DNA of 15,068 nt from Actinomycetes bacterium (lineage in GTDB: Bacteria > Actinomycetota > Acidimicrobiia > Acidimicrobiales > Microtrichaceae): positions 1-15,068 of the forward strand of contig JAEXGP010000107.1 of assembly GCA_023450775.1 (NCBI GenBank). Reading direction: 5' to 3'. Position 1 is the stretch's first letter. Every line of letters starts with the position of its first letter. The translations under genes and the position numbers were made by a program. Below are positions 1 through 6,372 of this stretch, piece by piece. The notes beneath the pieces are model-generated. The model did not search any database and was not told the DNA's origin. It saw nothing but the letters and a program-made list of their open reading frames with translations.

Positions 1-1323
1 GCCTACGAGGCCCGCTACGACGGCCCGGCGCTCGTCGGTGTGGAGCCGGTGTGGGCCGAGGCGCCCGAGGTGGTCGAGAAGCGCACGATCGCGGACCTGG
101 CCGAGTGGCCGTACCCGCGGCAGCAGATCGTCCCGCTCACCGAGGTCGTCCACGACCGGCTCAACGTGGAGGTCTTCCGGGGCTGCACCCGGGGCTGCCG
201 GTTCTGCCAGGCCGGGATGATCACCCGCCCGGTGCGCGAGCGGCCCGCCGAGCAGGTGCGCTCGATGGTCGCCGACGGCCTGCGTCGCACCGGCTACGAC
301 GAGGTCGCGCTCACCTCCCTGTCCACGGCCGACTTCTCCGGCATCGCGGACGTGGTCGGCGGCGTCATCGACGACGACGCCTGCGGCCGCGTCTCGGTGT
401 CGCTCCCGTCGCTGCGGGTCGACGCCTTCGGCGTGGAGATCGCCTCGCAGCTGCAGAAGGGCCGGCGCACGGGACTGACGTTCGCCCCCGAGGCGGGCAC
501 GTGGCGCATGCGCCAGGTGATCAACAAGCTGATCCGCGAGCAGGACCTCTACGACGCCGTCGAGTCCGCCTACTCCCAGGGCTGGCGGCGGATGAAGCTC
601 TACTTCCTCACCGGTCTTCCCACCGAGACCGACGAGGACACGCTCGGCATCGCCGAGATGGCCGCCAACTGCGTCGAGATCGGCAAGCGCTACCACAAGG
701 GCCCGTCGGTCACGGTGTCGGTGGGCGGGTTCGTGCCCAAGCCCCACACGCCGTTCCAGTGGTTCGGCCAGAACACGGTCGTGGAGCTCCAGCGCAAGAT
801 CCACCTGCTGCGCGACACCGTCCGGCGCCACCACGGCGTGCAGATGAAGTGGCACGACCCCCGGGCGACGCTCGCCGAGGGGATCGCCAGCCGCGGCGAC
901 CGCCGCCTGGGCCCGGTCATCGAAGAGGTCTGGCGGCGGGGCGGCACCTTCCAGGAGTGGTCGGAGTGCTTCCGGCTGGACCTGTGGGAGGAGGCCATGG
1001 CGACGAACGGCCTCTCGATCGAGTGGTACACGTACCGCCACCGCACCGAGGACGAGGTCCTGCCGTGGGACCACCTGTCGGCGGGACTCCACAAGGACTT
1101 CCTCTGGCAGGACTGGCAGGACGCGCTCGCCGAGGTCGGCCTGCCCGACTGCCGCTGGACGCCCTGCTACGACTGCGGCGCCTGTACCGGGTACGGCATC
1201 GAGCACGTGGTGGCCTCGGCCACCCCGCCCGCCGGTGGGAGCCAGGGGACCGGTCAGGACCTGTCGGTCGGCGGCGCCGTGCCCGTGGCGCTGAGCCCCA
1301 GGCCGGCGGTGACCGCGTCGTGA
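1..1323 (+). CDS. B12-binding-type radical SAM protein (TIGR03960 family), 5' end cut by the window
   Basis: The reading frame is open from base 1 and ends with TGA at 1321-1323, giving 440 residues. The family is usually 600 or more, so the N-terminal part, normally a B12-binding-like domain, lies outside the window. The radical SAM cluster motif CTRGCRFC is at window residues 62-69 (CxxxCxxC), binding a 4Fe-4S cluster that cleaves S-adenosylmethionine. A PWDH segment followed by a C-terminal C-x4-C-x2-C-x2-C set (residues 384, 389, 392, 395) matches what I recall of the family and could hold a second metal site. The substrate is unknown to me. The next gene, encoding DUF2344, overlaps by 4 bp, and in many bacteria the two parts are fused, so they probably act together. 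Position before RNase E/G and ribosomal protein genes hints at an RNA- or ribosome-related task, which is inference only. Confidence 0.9.
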   Translation, partial: AYEARYDGPALVGVEPVWAEAPEVVEKRTIADLAEWPYPRQQIVPLTEVVHDRLNVEVFRGCTRGCRFCQAGMITRPVRERPAEQVRSMVADGLRRTGYDEVALTSLSTADFSGIADVVGGVIDDDACGRVSVSLPSLRVDAFGVEIASQLQKGRRTGLTFAPEAGTWRMRQVINKLIREQDLYDAVESAYSQGWRRMKLYFLTGLPTETDEDTLGIAEMAANCVEIGKRYHKGPSVTVSVGGFVPKPHTPFQWFGQNTVVELQRKIHLLRDTVRRHHGVQMKWHDPRATLAEGIASRGDRRLGPVIEEVWRRGGTFQEWSECFRLDLWEEAMATNGLSIEWYTYRHRTEDEVLPWDHLSAGLHKDFLWQDWQDALAEVGLPDCRWTPCYDCGACTGYGIEHVVASATPPAGGSQGTGQDLSVGGAVPVALSPRPAVTAS

Positions 1324-2036
1324 AGGTCCGCGTCCGCTACGCCAAGGTCGGCAAGGTGCGCTTCCTGTCGCACCGCGACCTGGCCCGCATCCTGGAGCGG
1401 GCGGTGCGCCGCGCCGGTCTGCCCGTGGCGTACAGCCAGGGCTTCTCGCCCCGGGCCCGGCTCCACTTCGGACTCGCCCTGTCGACCGGCTACGAGTCCA
1501 TGGCGGAGTACGTGGACATCGACCTGGACGACCCCGCCGACGGCACCGAGCCGATCCCTGCCACCCAGGTGGCCGACCTGCTCCAGCCGTGCCTGCCTCC
1601 GGGCGTGGTGATGACCGCATCGACGGAGCTGGCGCCGGGGACGCCGTCGCTCCAGGACGCCGTCACCTCGAGCACGTGGGAGTTCCTGCTCCCCGCCGAC
1701 CGACTCGACGACGCGGCCACGGCCGCCGCCGAGATGCTGTCGGCGGAGGAGATCCCCATCGAACTGGTCCGCAAGGGCAAGCAGGTGCGCGAGGACCTGC
1801 GCCCGCTCCTCCTGTCACTGGACGTGGACCGACACCCAGACGGAGCCCTCCTCACCGTGGAGCTGGGCACCAAACCTCGCAGCGTCCGACCCGCCGAGCT
1901 GCTCACCGCCATGCGGTTGCCAGAGCACCCGCTCCGGGTCGTCAGGACGCACCAATGGATCCAGAGCGACGGCGAACGTCGCGAGCCGATCGAGCTCGCC
2001 GCGCCGTCCCCGCACGCATCGGTGCGTGCGTCATGA
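1320..2036 (+). CDS. DUF2344 / TIGR03936 family protein, partner of the radical SAM enzyme
   Basis: This 238-residue protein starts at GTG 1320, which overlaps the preceding stop in a GTGA junction, so translation is probably coupled. An upstream extension of the frame exists but runs inside the radical SAM gene and is not needed. The N-terminus begins MKVRVRYAKVGKVRFLSHRD, followed by a segment containing AYSQGFSPRARLHFGLALS; both are hallmarks of DUF2344. No catalytic motif of a known enzyme class is visible, and there is no signal peptide or membrane segment, so it is likely cytosolic. In many bacteria the domain is fused to the C-terminus of the radical SAM protein, which supports a shared, still undefined reaction. 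A substrate-binding or delivery role is plausible but unproven. Confidence 0.88.
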   Translation: MKVRVRYAKVGKVRFLSHRDLARILERAVRRAGLPVAYSQGFSPRARLHFGLALSTGYESMAEYVDIDLDDPADGTEPIPATQVADLLQPCLPPGVVMTASTELAPGTPSLQDAVTSSTWEFLLPADRLDDAATAAAEMLSAEEIPIELVRKGKQVREDLRPLLLSLDVDRHPDGALLTVELGTKPRSVRPAELLTAMRLPEHPLRVVRTHQWIQSDGERREPIELAAPSPHASVRAS

Positions 2037-2048
2037 AGGGAACGTCCC

Positions 2049-3863
2049 ATGTCGGACACCGAACCGAACGACGGCCGAGCGGCCGCCTCGAACACCACCC
2101 CCGGCACCTCGACCACCGGCGACCGCCCGGCGTCTGACGCCAAGCCCAAGATCGGCGACACCCGCCCCGCGCCCACGCCCGTGGCGCCCGCCGGCGGCGC
2201 CACGGCGACCGCACCCGGCCAGTCCGGTCAGTCCGGTCAGGCGGGTCAGCAGGGTCAGCCCGGCAGCGGCCAGTCCCGCAGCAGCCGGCGCCGGCGTCGC
2301 CGTCGCGGCGGTGGTGGCCAGGGCGGCCAGAACCAGGGCGGCCAGAACCAGGGCGGTCAGAACCAGGGCGGTCAGAACCAGGGCGGCCAGAGCCAGGGCC
2401 AGGGCCAGCGCAACAAGGGCGGCCAGGGTCGCGGCGGCAACGGTCGCAGCGGCCAGGGCGGCCAGGGCGGCGGCGATCGTCGTCGCAACCAGCCGACGCC
2501 CGTCGAGGCCGTGCTCGTCGACGACGCGCCGGTCGAGCTCGACGACGAGACCATGGAGCGGCGGCGCGGCCGGCAGCGCAAGGGCCGCGCCATCGGCCGC
2601 TACCAGATGAACGTCCAAGTGACCCCCGAGGCGACCCACATCGCCATCCTCGAGGGTCGCTCGCTGGTCGAGCACTACGTCAGCCGGCCGGCCGACGACG
2701 TCTTCCAGATCCACGGGAACATCTACGTGGGTCGTGTCGAGAACGTGCTGCCCGGCATGGAGGCGGCGTTCATCGACATCGCCACCCCCAAGAACGCGGT
2801 GCTCTACCGCAGCGACGTCCAGTACGACCCCGACGACGTGGAGTCCGGTGGGGGAGAGCAGCCCCGGATCGAGGACGTGCTGAAGCCCCGCCAGCTGATC
2901 CTGTGCCAGGTCACCAAGAACCCGATCGCGCACAAGGGCGCCCGCCTGACCCAGGAGGTCTCGCTGCCGGGCCGGTTCGTGGTGCTCGTGCCCAACTCGC
3001 GCACCTACGGCATCTCCAAGCGGCTGCCCGACGACGAGCGCAAGCGCCTGCGCCAGATCCTCGACCGCATCCGCCCCGCCGAGCACGGCCTGATCGTCCG
3101 CACGGCGGCCGAGAACGTGACCGCGGACGAGATCGAGCGCGACGTCGCCCGCCTGGTCAAGCAGTGGGAGCAGATCTCGGAGCTGGCCTCCAAGCAGCAG
3201 CGCCCCGGGCTGATCTACCGCGAGCCCGAGATGGCGGTGCGGATCATCCGCGAGGAGTTCAACGCCGAGTACCGAGGCGTGCTCATCGACGACAAGGCCC
3301 TCTACGAGGACATGCGCGACTACGTCGCCGCCGTGGCGCCGGCGCTCGTCGACCGGATCGAGTACTTCGACCCGGCGGCCGAGTCGCTGCCCATGTTCGA
3401 GCGGTACCACGTCTCCGAGCAGCTGGTGAAGGCGCTCGACCGCAAGGTCTGGCTCCCGTCGGGTGGCTCGCTGATCATCGAGCACACCGAGGCGCTGACG
3501 GTCATCGACGTCAACACCGGCCGCAACGTGGGCTCCTCGAGCCTCGAGGAGACGGTGTTCCGCAACAACCTGGAGGCGGCCGAGGAGATCGCCCGGCAGC
3601 TGCGGCTCCGGGACATCGGCGGCATCATCGTCATCGACTTCGTGGACATGGAGATCAAGGAGAACCGCGACAAGGTCGTGAAGGCCTTCCGCGACGCCCT
3701 GTCCCGGGACAAGACCCGGACGCAGGTCTTCAACATCTCCGAGCTCGGCCTGGTCGAGATGACCCGCAAGCGGATCGGGGAGGGCCTCCTGGAGTCCGTC
3801 GCGCACCGCTGCGACCACTGCGACGGCCGCGGCCTGATCCTGCCCGACGAGCTCGTCGGCTGA
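2049..3863 (+). CDS. rne: Ribonuclease E/G family endoribonuclease with disordered N-terminal extension
   Basis: This 604-residue protein starts at ATG 2049, with AAGGGA at 2036-2041 seven bases upstream, 12 bp after the DUF2344 stop. Residues 1-160 are low complexity: Ser/Pro/Gly-rich, seven consecutive Arg at 80-86, five GGQNQ-type repeats at 92-116, then Gly/Arg/Gln-rich sequence. An S1 RNA-binding domain covers about 219-300. The catalytic DNase I-like region has VIDVNTGRNVG with Asp487 and IDFVDM with Asp530. Their 43-residue spacing equals that of E. coli Asp303 and Asp346, which bind the catalytic metal. The zinc-link CDHC is at 588-591. The protein ends 13 residues later, so the long C-terminal degradosome scaffold of E. 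coli RNase E is absent. It should cut single-stranded AU-rich RNA in mRNA decay and rRNA/tRNA maturation. The N-terminal Arg/Gly tract may replace the missing scaffold for RNA or protein binding (inference). Confidence 0.95.
   Translation: MSDTEPNDGRAAASNTTPGTSTTGDRPASDAKPKIGDTRPAPTPVAPAGGATATAPGQSGQSGQAGQQGQPGSGQSRSSRRRRRRRGGGGQGGQNQGGQNQGGQNQGGQNQGGQSQGQGQRNKGGQGRGGNGRSGQGGQGGGDRRRNQPTPVEAVLVDDAPVELDDETMERRRGRQRKGRAIGRYQMNVQVTPEATHIAILEGRSLVEHYVSRPADDVFQIHGNIYVGRVENVLPGMEAAFIDIATPKNAVLYRSDVQYDPDDVESGGGEQPRIEDVLKPRQLILCQVTKNPIAHKGARLTQEVSLPGRFVVLVPNSRTYGISKRLPDDERKRLRQILDRIRPAEHGLIVRTAAENVTADEIERDVARLVKQWEQISELASKQQRPGLIYREPEMAVRIIREEFNAEYRGVLIDDKALYEDMRDYVAAVAPALVDRIEYFDPAAESLPMFERYHVSEQLVKALDRKVWLPSGGSLIIEHTEALTVIDVNTGRNVGSSSLEETVFRNNLEAAEEIARQLRLRDIGGIIVIDFVDMEIKENRDKVVKAFRDALSRDKTRTQVFNISELGLVEMTRKRIGEGLLESVAHRCDHCDGRGLILPDELVG
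2322..2396 (+). repeat. Five in-frame 15-bp tandem repeats in the RNase E/G gene (GGQNQ units)
   Basis: Five consecutive copies of GGCGGCCAGAACCAG differ only by C/T at the sixth base in units 3 and 4 and by AAC to AGC in the last unit. They encode GGQNQ four times and GGQSQ once (residues 92-116). Related imperfect GGQ and GQSG units flank them (about 2219-2260 and 2397-2475). Near-identity at silent positions suggests recent expansion by slippage or unequal recombination, so copy number may vary between strains. The period is a multiple of three, so expansion keeps the frame. Confidence 0.9.
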
Positions 3864-3949
3864 GCCGATCGTCCGCCCCGCGCCGGTCGGTGGCAACGTC
3901 GGTGACCCATGTCGGGACCCGTCGACTTCCTGCCGGGCGCACGTTGCCC

Positions 3950-3955
3950 TAAGAT
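3950..3955 (+). promoter_or_regulatory. Candidate -10 box (TAAGAT) for rplU-rpmA
   Basis: TAAGAT fits TANNNT and lies in the 102-bp gap after the RNase E/G stop. A transcript would begin near 3962, a few bases before the rplU ATG at 3966, leaving almost no 5' leader. No clear -35 was seen (TTCCTG at 3927-3932 is the best at 17-bp spacing). The box lies inside an upstream in-frame extension of rplU, which argues against the longer start at 3909. Read-through from RNase E/G is also possible. Confidence 0.5.
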
Positions 3956-3965
3956 GGCGAGCCGT

Positions 3966-4274
3966 ATGTATGCAGTCGTGAAGACCGGTGGGAAGCAGTA
4001 CCGCGTCGAGGAAGGTCAGCGTCTGACCGTCGAGCGCCTCGGTGACCCCGGTGATGATGTCCAGCTCCAGCCCGTGATGGTGGTCGACGGCGAGACCGTC
4101 CTGGCCACCCCCGACCAGCTGTCCGGCGCCTCGGTGTCCGCTCGCGTGGTCGGCGGCGCCAAGGGCCCCAAGATCAACGCGTTCACCTACAAGAACAAGG
4201 CGAACGAGCGGAAGCGCTGGGGTCACCGCCAGAGCTACGACACGATCGAGATCACCGGCATCTCCGCCGGCTGA
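3966..4274 (+). CDS. rplU: 50S ribosomal protein L21
   Basis: From ATG 3966 the product is 102 residues, the usual L21 length, beginning MYAVVKTGGKQYRV, the family's standard N-terminus. The C-terminal part carries the rRNA-contacting signature KNKANERKRWGHRQ followed by a short beta strand (TIEITGI). The frame is open upstream with ATGs at 3909 and 3954. The extra residues resemble no L21, and the -10 box at 3950-3955 would exclude them, so 3966 is preferred. L21 binds 23S rRNA early in large-subunit assembly. rpmA follows after 28 bp, the almost universal rplU-rpmA pair, so the two are co-transcribed. Confidence 0.96.
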   Translation: MYAVVKTGGKQYRVEEGQRLTVERLGDPGDDVQLQPVMVVDGETVLATPDQLSGASVSARVVGGAKGPKINAFTYKNKANERKRWGHRQSYDTIEITGISAG

Positions 4275-4302
4275 CGCGCACGAGCAAGAGGACGAGGCTC
4301 CC

Positions 4303-4560
4303 ATGTCGAAGACCAAGGGCGGCGGCTCCACCCGGAACGGCCGTGACTCCAACGCACAGCGCCTGGGCGTGAAGGTGTACGACGGTGGCGTGGTCACCGC
4401 CGGCTCGATCATCGTCCGCCAGCGCGGCACCAAGATCCACCCCGGCGAGAACGTGGGCATCGGCGGCGACGACACGCTGTTCGCCCTCGCCGACGGCACC
4501 GTGAAGTTCGGTACCCGTCGCAACCGCAAGCTCGTCAACGTGGTGCCGCTCGCCGACTGA
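4303..4560 (+). CDS. rpmA: 50S ribosomal protein L27
   Basis: This 85-residue protein begins MSKTKGGGSTRNGRDSNAQR, which aligns with the conserved (A)HKKG.GST.NGRDS N-terminus of L27 that reaches toward the peptidyl transferase centre. VRQRGTKIHPGENVGIGGDD is the family's core signature. It lacks the cleavable N-terminal extension found in Firmicutes, so it needs no processing protease. Purine-rich sequence (GAGG at 4294-4297, AGAGG just before) lies 5-11 bases before the ATG and serves as ribosome binding site. It is the last gene of the rplU operon: a strong hairpin begins 27 bp after its stop. Confidence 0.97.
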   Translation: MSKTKGGGSTRNGRDSNAQRLGVKVYDGGVVTAGSIIVRQRGTKIHPGENVGIGGDDTLFALADGTVKFGTRRNRKLVNVVPLAD

Positions 4561-4586
4561 GCGACCGGTCCCCGGATCGATCTCCG

Positions 4587-4610
4587 ACGACCCGCCCTCG
4601 GGCGGGTCGT
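4587..4610 (+). terminator. Hairpin terminator after rpmA
   Basis: Perfect 11-base inverted repeat: ACGACCCGCCC (4587-4597) and GGGCGGGTCGT (4600-4610), separated by TC, so effectively a 10-bp GC-rich stem with a CTCG tetraloop. Only TTG rather than a T-run follows, as is common in high-GC actinobacteria. Its place 27 bp after the rpmA stop and before the next promoter supports termination. Confidence 0.8.
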
Positions 4611-4644
4611 TGCGCGTCCGGGCACCGCAGTCGTGGCACGGGGG

Positions 4645-4650
4645 TAGGTT
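4645..4650 (+). promoter_or_regulatory. Candidate -10 box (TAGGTT) for the VOC gene
   Basis: TAGGTT ends 8 nt before GTG 4658, predicting transcription start at about 4657, right at the start codon. The resulting mRNA would be leaderless. No -35 element is obvious. The same arrangement occurs before obgE, pspA and the dNTPase gene in this window. Confidence 0.6.
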
Positions 4651-4657
4651 CGCCGGC

Positions 4658-5086
4658 GTGGAGCAGCGGATCAGCCTCATCACCCTCGGCGTGTCCGATC
4701 TGGCGACCGCCAGGGCCTTCTACGAGGCGCTCGGCTGGCGCGGGCAGCAGGCGCAGGACACCGTGTTCTTCCAGGCCGGCGGCTCGGCGCTCGTCCTGTG
4801 GGGTCGTGTGGACCTTGCGGCCGACTCCGGCGTCGAGGACGGGGGGAGCGACGGGTTCGGTGGCGTGGCGCTCGCCCACAACGTCCGGTCGCGGGACGAG
4901 GTGGACCAGATCGTCGAGGCGGCACGGTCCGCCGGCGCCGCCGTCACCAGGGAGCCGGCCGAGACGTTCTACGGCGGCTACGCCGCGTGCTTCAGCGACC
5001 TCGACGGCCACGTGTGGGAGATCGCCCACAACCCCGGGTTCCCGTTGGACGAGGACGGCAACCTGACCGTCCCCGATCTGGGCTGA
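4658..5086 (+). CDS. VOC (glyoxalase/bleomycin-resistance/dioxygenase) superfamily protein
   Basis: This 142-residue protein begins at GTG 4658 with VEQRISLITLGVSDL. The frame extends to a TTG at 4610, but that lies in the terminator and upstream of the predicted transcription start, so 4658 is preferred. It shows two beta-alpha-beta-beta-beta halves typical of the fold: TLGVSDLATARAFYEALGW at about 9-27 and, in the second half, FSDLDGHVWEIAHNP near 112-126. The usual first-strand metal His is replaced by Gly (TLGV), while the Glu of WEIAHNP is kept. It may thus bind metal differently or not at all. Members act on glyoxals, aromatic diols or antibiotics, or simply bind ligands; the substrate cannot be told here. 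It stands alone, converging on the dNTPase gene with 10 bp between stops. Confidence 0.85.
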   Translation: MEQRISLITLGVSDLATARAFYEALGWRGQQAQDTVFFQAGGSALVLWGRVDLAADSGVEDGGSDGFGGVALAHNVRSRDEVDQIVEAARSAGAAVTREPAETFYGGYAACFSDLDGHVWEIAHNPGFPLDEDGNLTVPDLG

Positions 5087-5102
5087 GCGGACCGGCTCAG
5101 CC
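5081..5102. terminator. Palindrome spanning both convergent stop codons, candidate bidirectional terminator
   Basis: GGCTGAGC (5081-5088) and GCTCAGCC (5095-5102) form a perfect 8-bp stem around a 6-base loop. The VOC stop TGA (5084-5086) and the dNTPase stop (TCA at 5097-5099 on this strand) lie symmetrically in the two arms. The only space between the convergent genes is the loop and a little stem, so the hairpin could end transcripts from either side. No T-run is present. Confidence 0.5.
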
Positions 5103-6266
5103 GATCCCGACCGGCAGGTCGGCGGTGCGCCAGCCGAGCAGCGTGCGGGCCTGGTTGAACGCGAAGCGGTCGGTCATGCCGCCCACGTAGGTGACGGCCT
5201 GGCGGAACGCCTCGGGGCTCCCGGGGTCGACGCCGTGGAGCAGCTCGGCGGGGCGGGGGAGCGAGTTGGGGCGATCCGCGTGGTGCTCGACCAGGGCGCG
5301 CAGCACCCGGATGACCGACCGGGACTGCTCCACCGACGCCGGGCGCATGTAGATGTGCTCGTAGTTGAACCGGCGGAACTCGCTCAGCGCCTCGGCCATC
5401 CGCTCGGTCATGCACACCTCGCCGGTGGCGACGACGCCGTCGATCACGCCCTGGATGAACGCGCCCAGCTGCTGGCTCCGACGGGTGCCGCACCGCTCCG
5501 CCACCACGGGCGGCAGCAGGTCGGCGGTGGTGATGCCCACGTGCACCGCGTCCTCGAAGTCGTGGCACACGTACGCGATGCGGTCCGCCCAGGAGACGAC
5601 CTCGCCCTCGGGGGTGAGAGGCGCAGGACGCGACCACGAGTGGTTGCGGATGCCGTCGAGCGTCTCGGTGCAGAGGTTCAGCGGTTCGAGCACCACGTCG
5701 GCGCCCCAGACGGCGTGGTCGTAGCCGCCCTCCACGTAGGGCGAGAACGCGTCCTCGGACGCGTGGCCGCCCGGACCGTGGCCGCAGTCGTGGCCCAGGG
5801 CGATCGCCTCGGTCAGCGCCACGTTGAGGCCGATCGCCCGGCTGATCGCCACCGACACCTGCGCCACCTCGAGCGCGTGGGTCATGCGGGTGCGCTGGTG
5901 GTCGTCGGGGAACACGAACACCTGCGTCTTGCCGGCCAGCCGGCGGAACGCCGTGCCGTGGAGGATGCGGTCCCGGTCCCGCTCGAAGCACGTCCGCCAC
6001 GGGTCGGGCTCCTCGTCGCGCTCCCGATGCCCCGCGCCGACGGCCCGCGTGGCGCCGGGCGCCATGGCGGCGTCCTCCCTGGCCTCCCGCCGCTCCCGCT
6101 CCGCAGGGGCCACCCGGCCTACGGCGGCGCCGCCTCCGGCGTGCGCACGGCGCACCGCCGAGGCGCGCTCGTCCATGCGGTGCCCCGACATGGTCGACGC
6201 CCACTCCTCGGCACGCGACGTGCCGAGCGGCGGTCCGTGACGGGTTGCGGGTCGCTCGGAGGGCAT
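5097..6266 (-). CDS. dgt: dNTP triphosphohydrolase (dGTPase-like, HD superfamily)
   Basis: From ATG 6266 the product has 389 residues. The HD metal site is complete: His130 in RMTHALEVAQ, His159-Asp160 in LGHDCGHGPGGH, and Asp236 in AYVCHDFEDA. The segment FRRLAGKTQVF just before it is typical of dGTPase-like proteins. The enzyme splits dNTPs into deoxynucleoside plus tripolyphosphate and so trims dNTP pools in the cytosol; the preferred nucleotide is not evident. Residues 1-85 are a charged, Arg/Ala/Glu-rich extension of uncertain role. Start choice: a GTG at 6269 precedes the ATG, but the TAGTCT box at 6274-6279 places transcription start near 6267, so ATG 6266 is favoured; internal Mets near residues 26, 31 and 68 remain possible. 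In actinobacteria this gene is often next to dnaG, which is not seen here. Confidence 0.92.
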   Translation of the reverse strand: MPSERPATRHGPPLGTSRAEEWASTMSGHRMDERASAVRRAHAGGGAAVGRVAPAERERREAREDAAMAPGATRAVGAGHRERDEEPDPWRTCFERDRDRILHGTAFRRLAGKTQVFVFPDDHQRTRMTHALEVAQVSVAISRAIGLNVALTEAIALGHDCGHGPGGHASEDAFSPYVEGGYDHAVWGADVVLEPLNLCTETLDGIRNHSWSRPAPLTPEGEVVSWADRIAYVCHDFEDAVHVGITTADLLPPVVAERCGTRRSQQLGAFIQGVIDGVVATGEVCMTERMAEALSEFRRFNYEHIYMRPASVEQSRSVIRVLRALVEHHADRPNSLPRPAELLHGVDPGSPEAFRQAVTYVGGMTDRFAFNQARTLLGWRTADLPVGIG

Positions 6267-6273
6267 CACGCCG

Positions 6274-6279
6274 AGACTA
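6274..6279 (-). promoter_or_regulatory. Candidate -10 box (TAGTCT, minus strand) for the dNTPase gene
   Basis: On the minus strand TAGTCT ends 8 nt before ATG 6266 and 5 nt before GTG 6269. Transcription would start about 6267, making the mRNA leaderless at the ATG. The identical hexamer precedes pspA. It lies in the 106-bp gap after the acyl-CoA synthetase stop, so the dNTPase gene need not depend on read-through. Confidence 0.6.
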
Positions 6280-6372
6280 GGAGCCCCGTCGGACAGCCCG
6301 GTGACGCCCCGGGACGGCGTTGGCGGACGAGACGGTCGCCAGACGACCGATACCGCCGCCAGAGGAAGCAGC

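Noticed and set aside
51..1319. Long open frame fused ahead of the DUF2344 gene in frame 3
   Set aside because: It is the out-of-frame shadow of the radical SAM gene, rich in Arg/Ala/Gly/Pro with no family features; DUF2344 similarity begins exactly at GTG 1320.
2322..2396. CRISPR-like or intergenic repeat array
   Set aside because: The units are contiguous without spacers, in frame, and encode a low-complexity tail inside the RNase E/G gene.
3864..3949. Possible terminator or L21 leader structure after RNase E/G
   Set aside because: No stem of convincing length was found by eye; only the TAAGAT box near its end is supported.
2031..4625. Long open frame (864 codons) on the minus strand opposite RNase E/G
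   Set aside because: Antisense shadow typical of GC-rich DNA; the plus-strand frame carries complete RNase E/G, L21 and L27 motifs, and the antisense product is low-complexity Leu/Asp/His/Val.
6302..6325. Inverted repeat in the gap between the dNTPase and acyl-CoA synthetase genes
   Set aside because: Only five pairs (ACGCC/GGCGT) around a seven-base loop; too weak in this GC-rich sequence to call a terminator.
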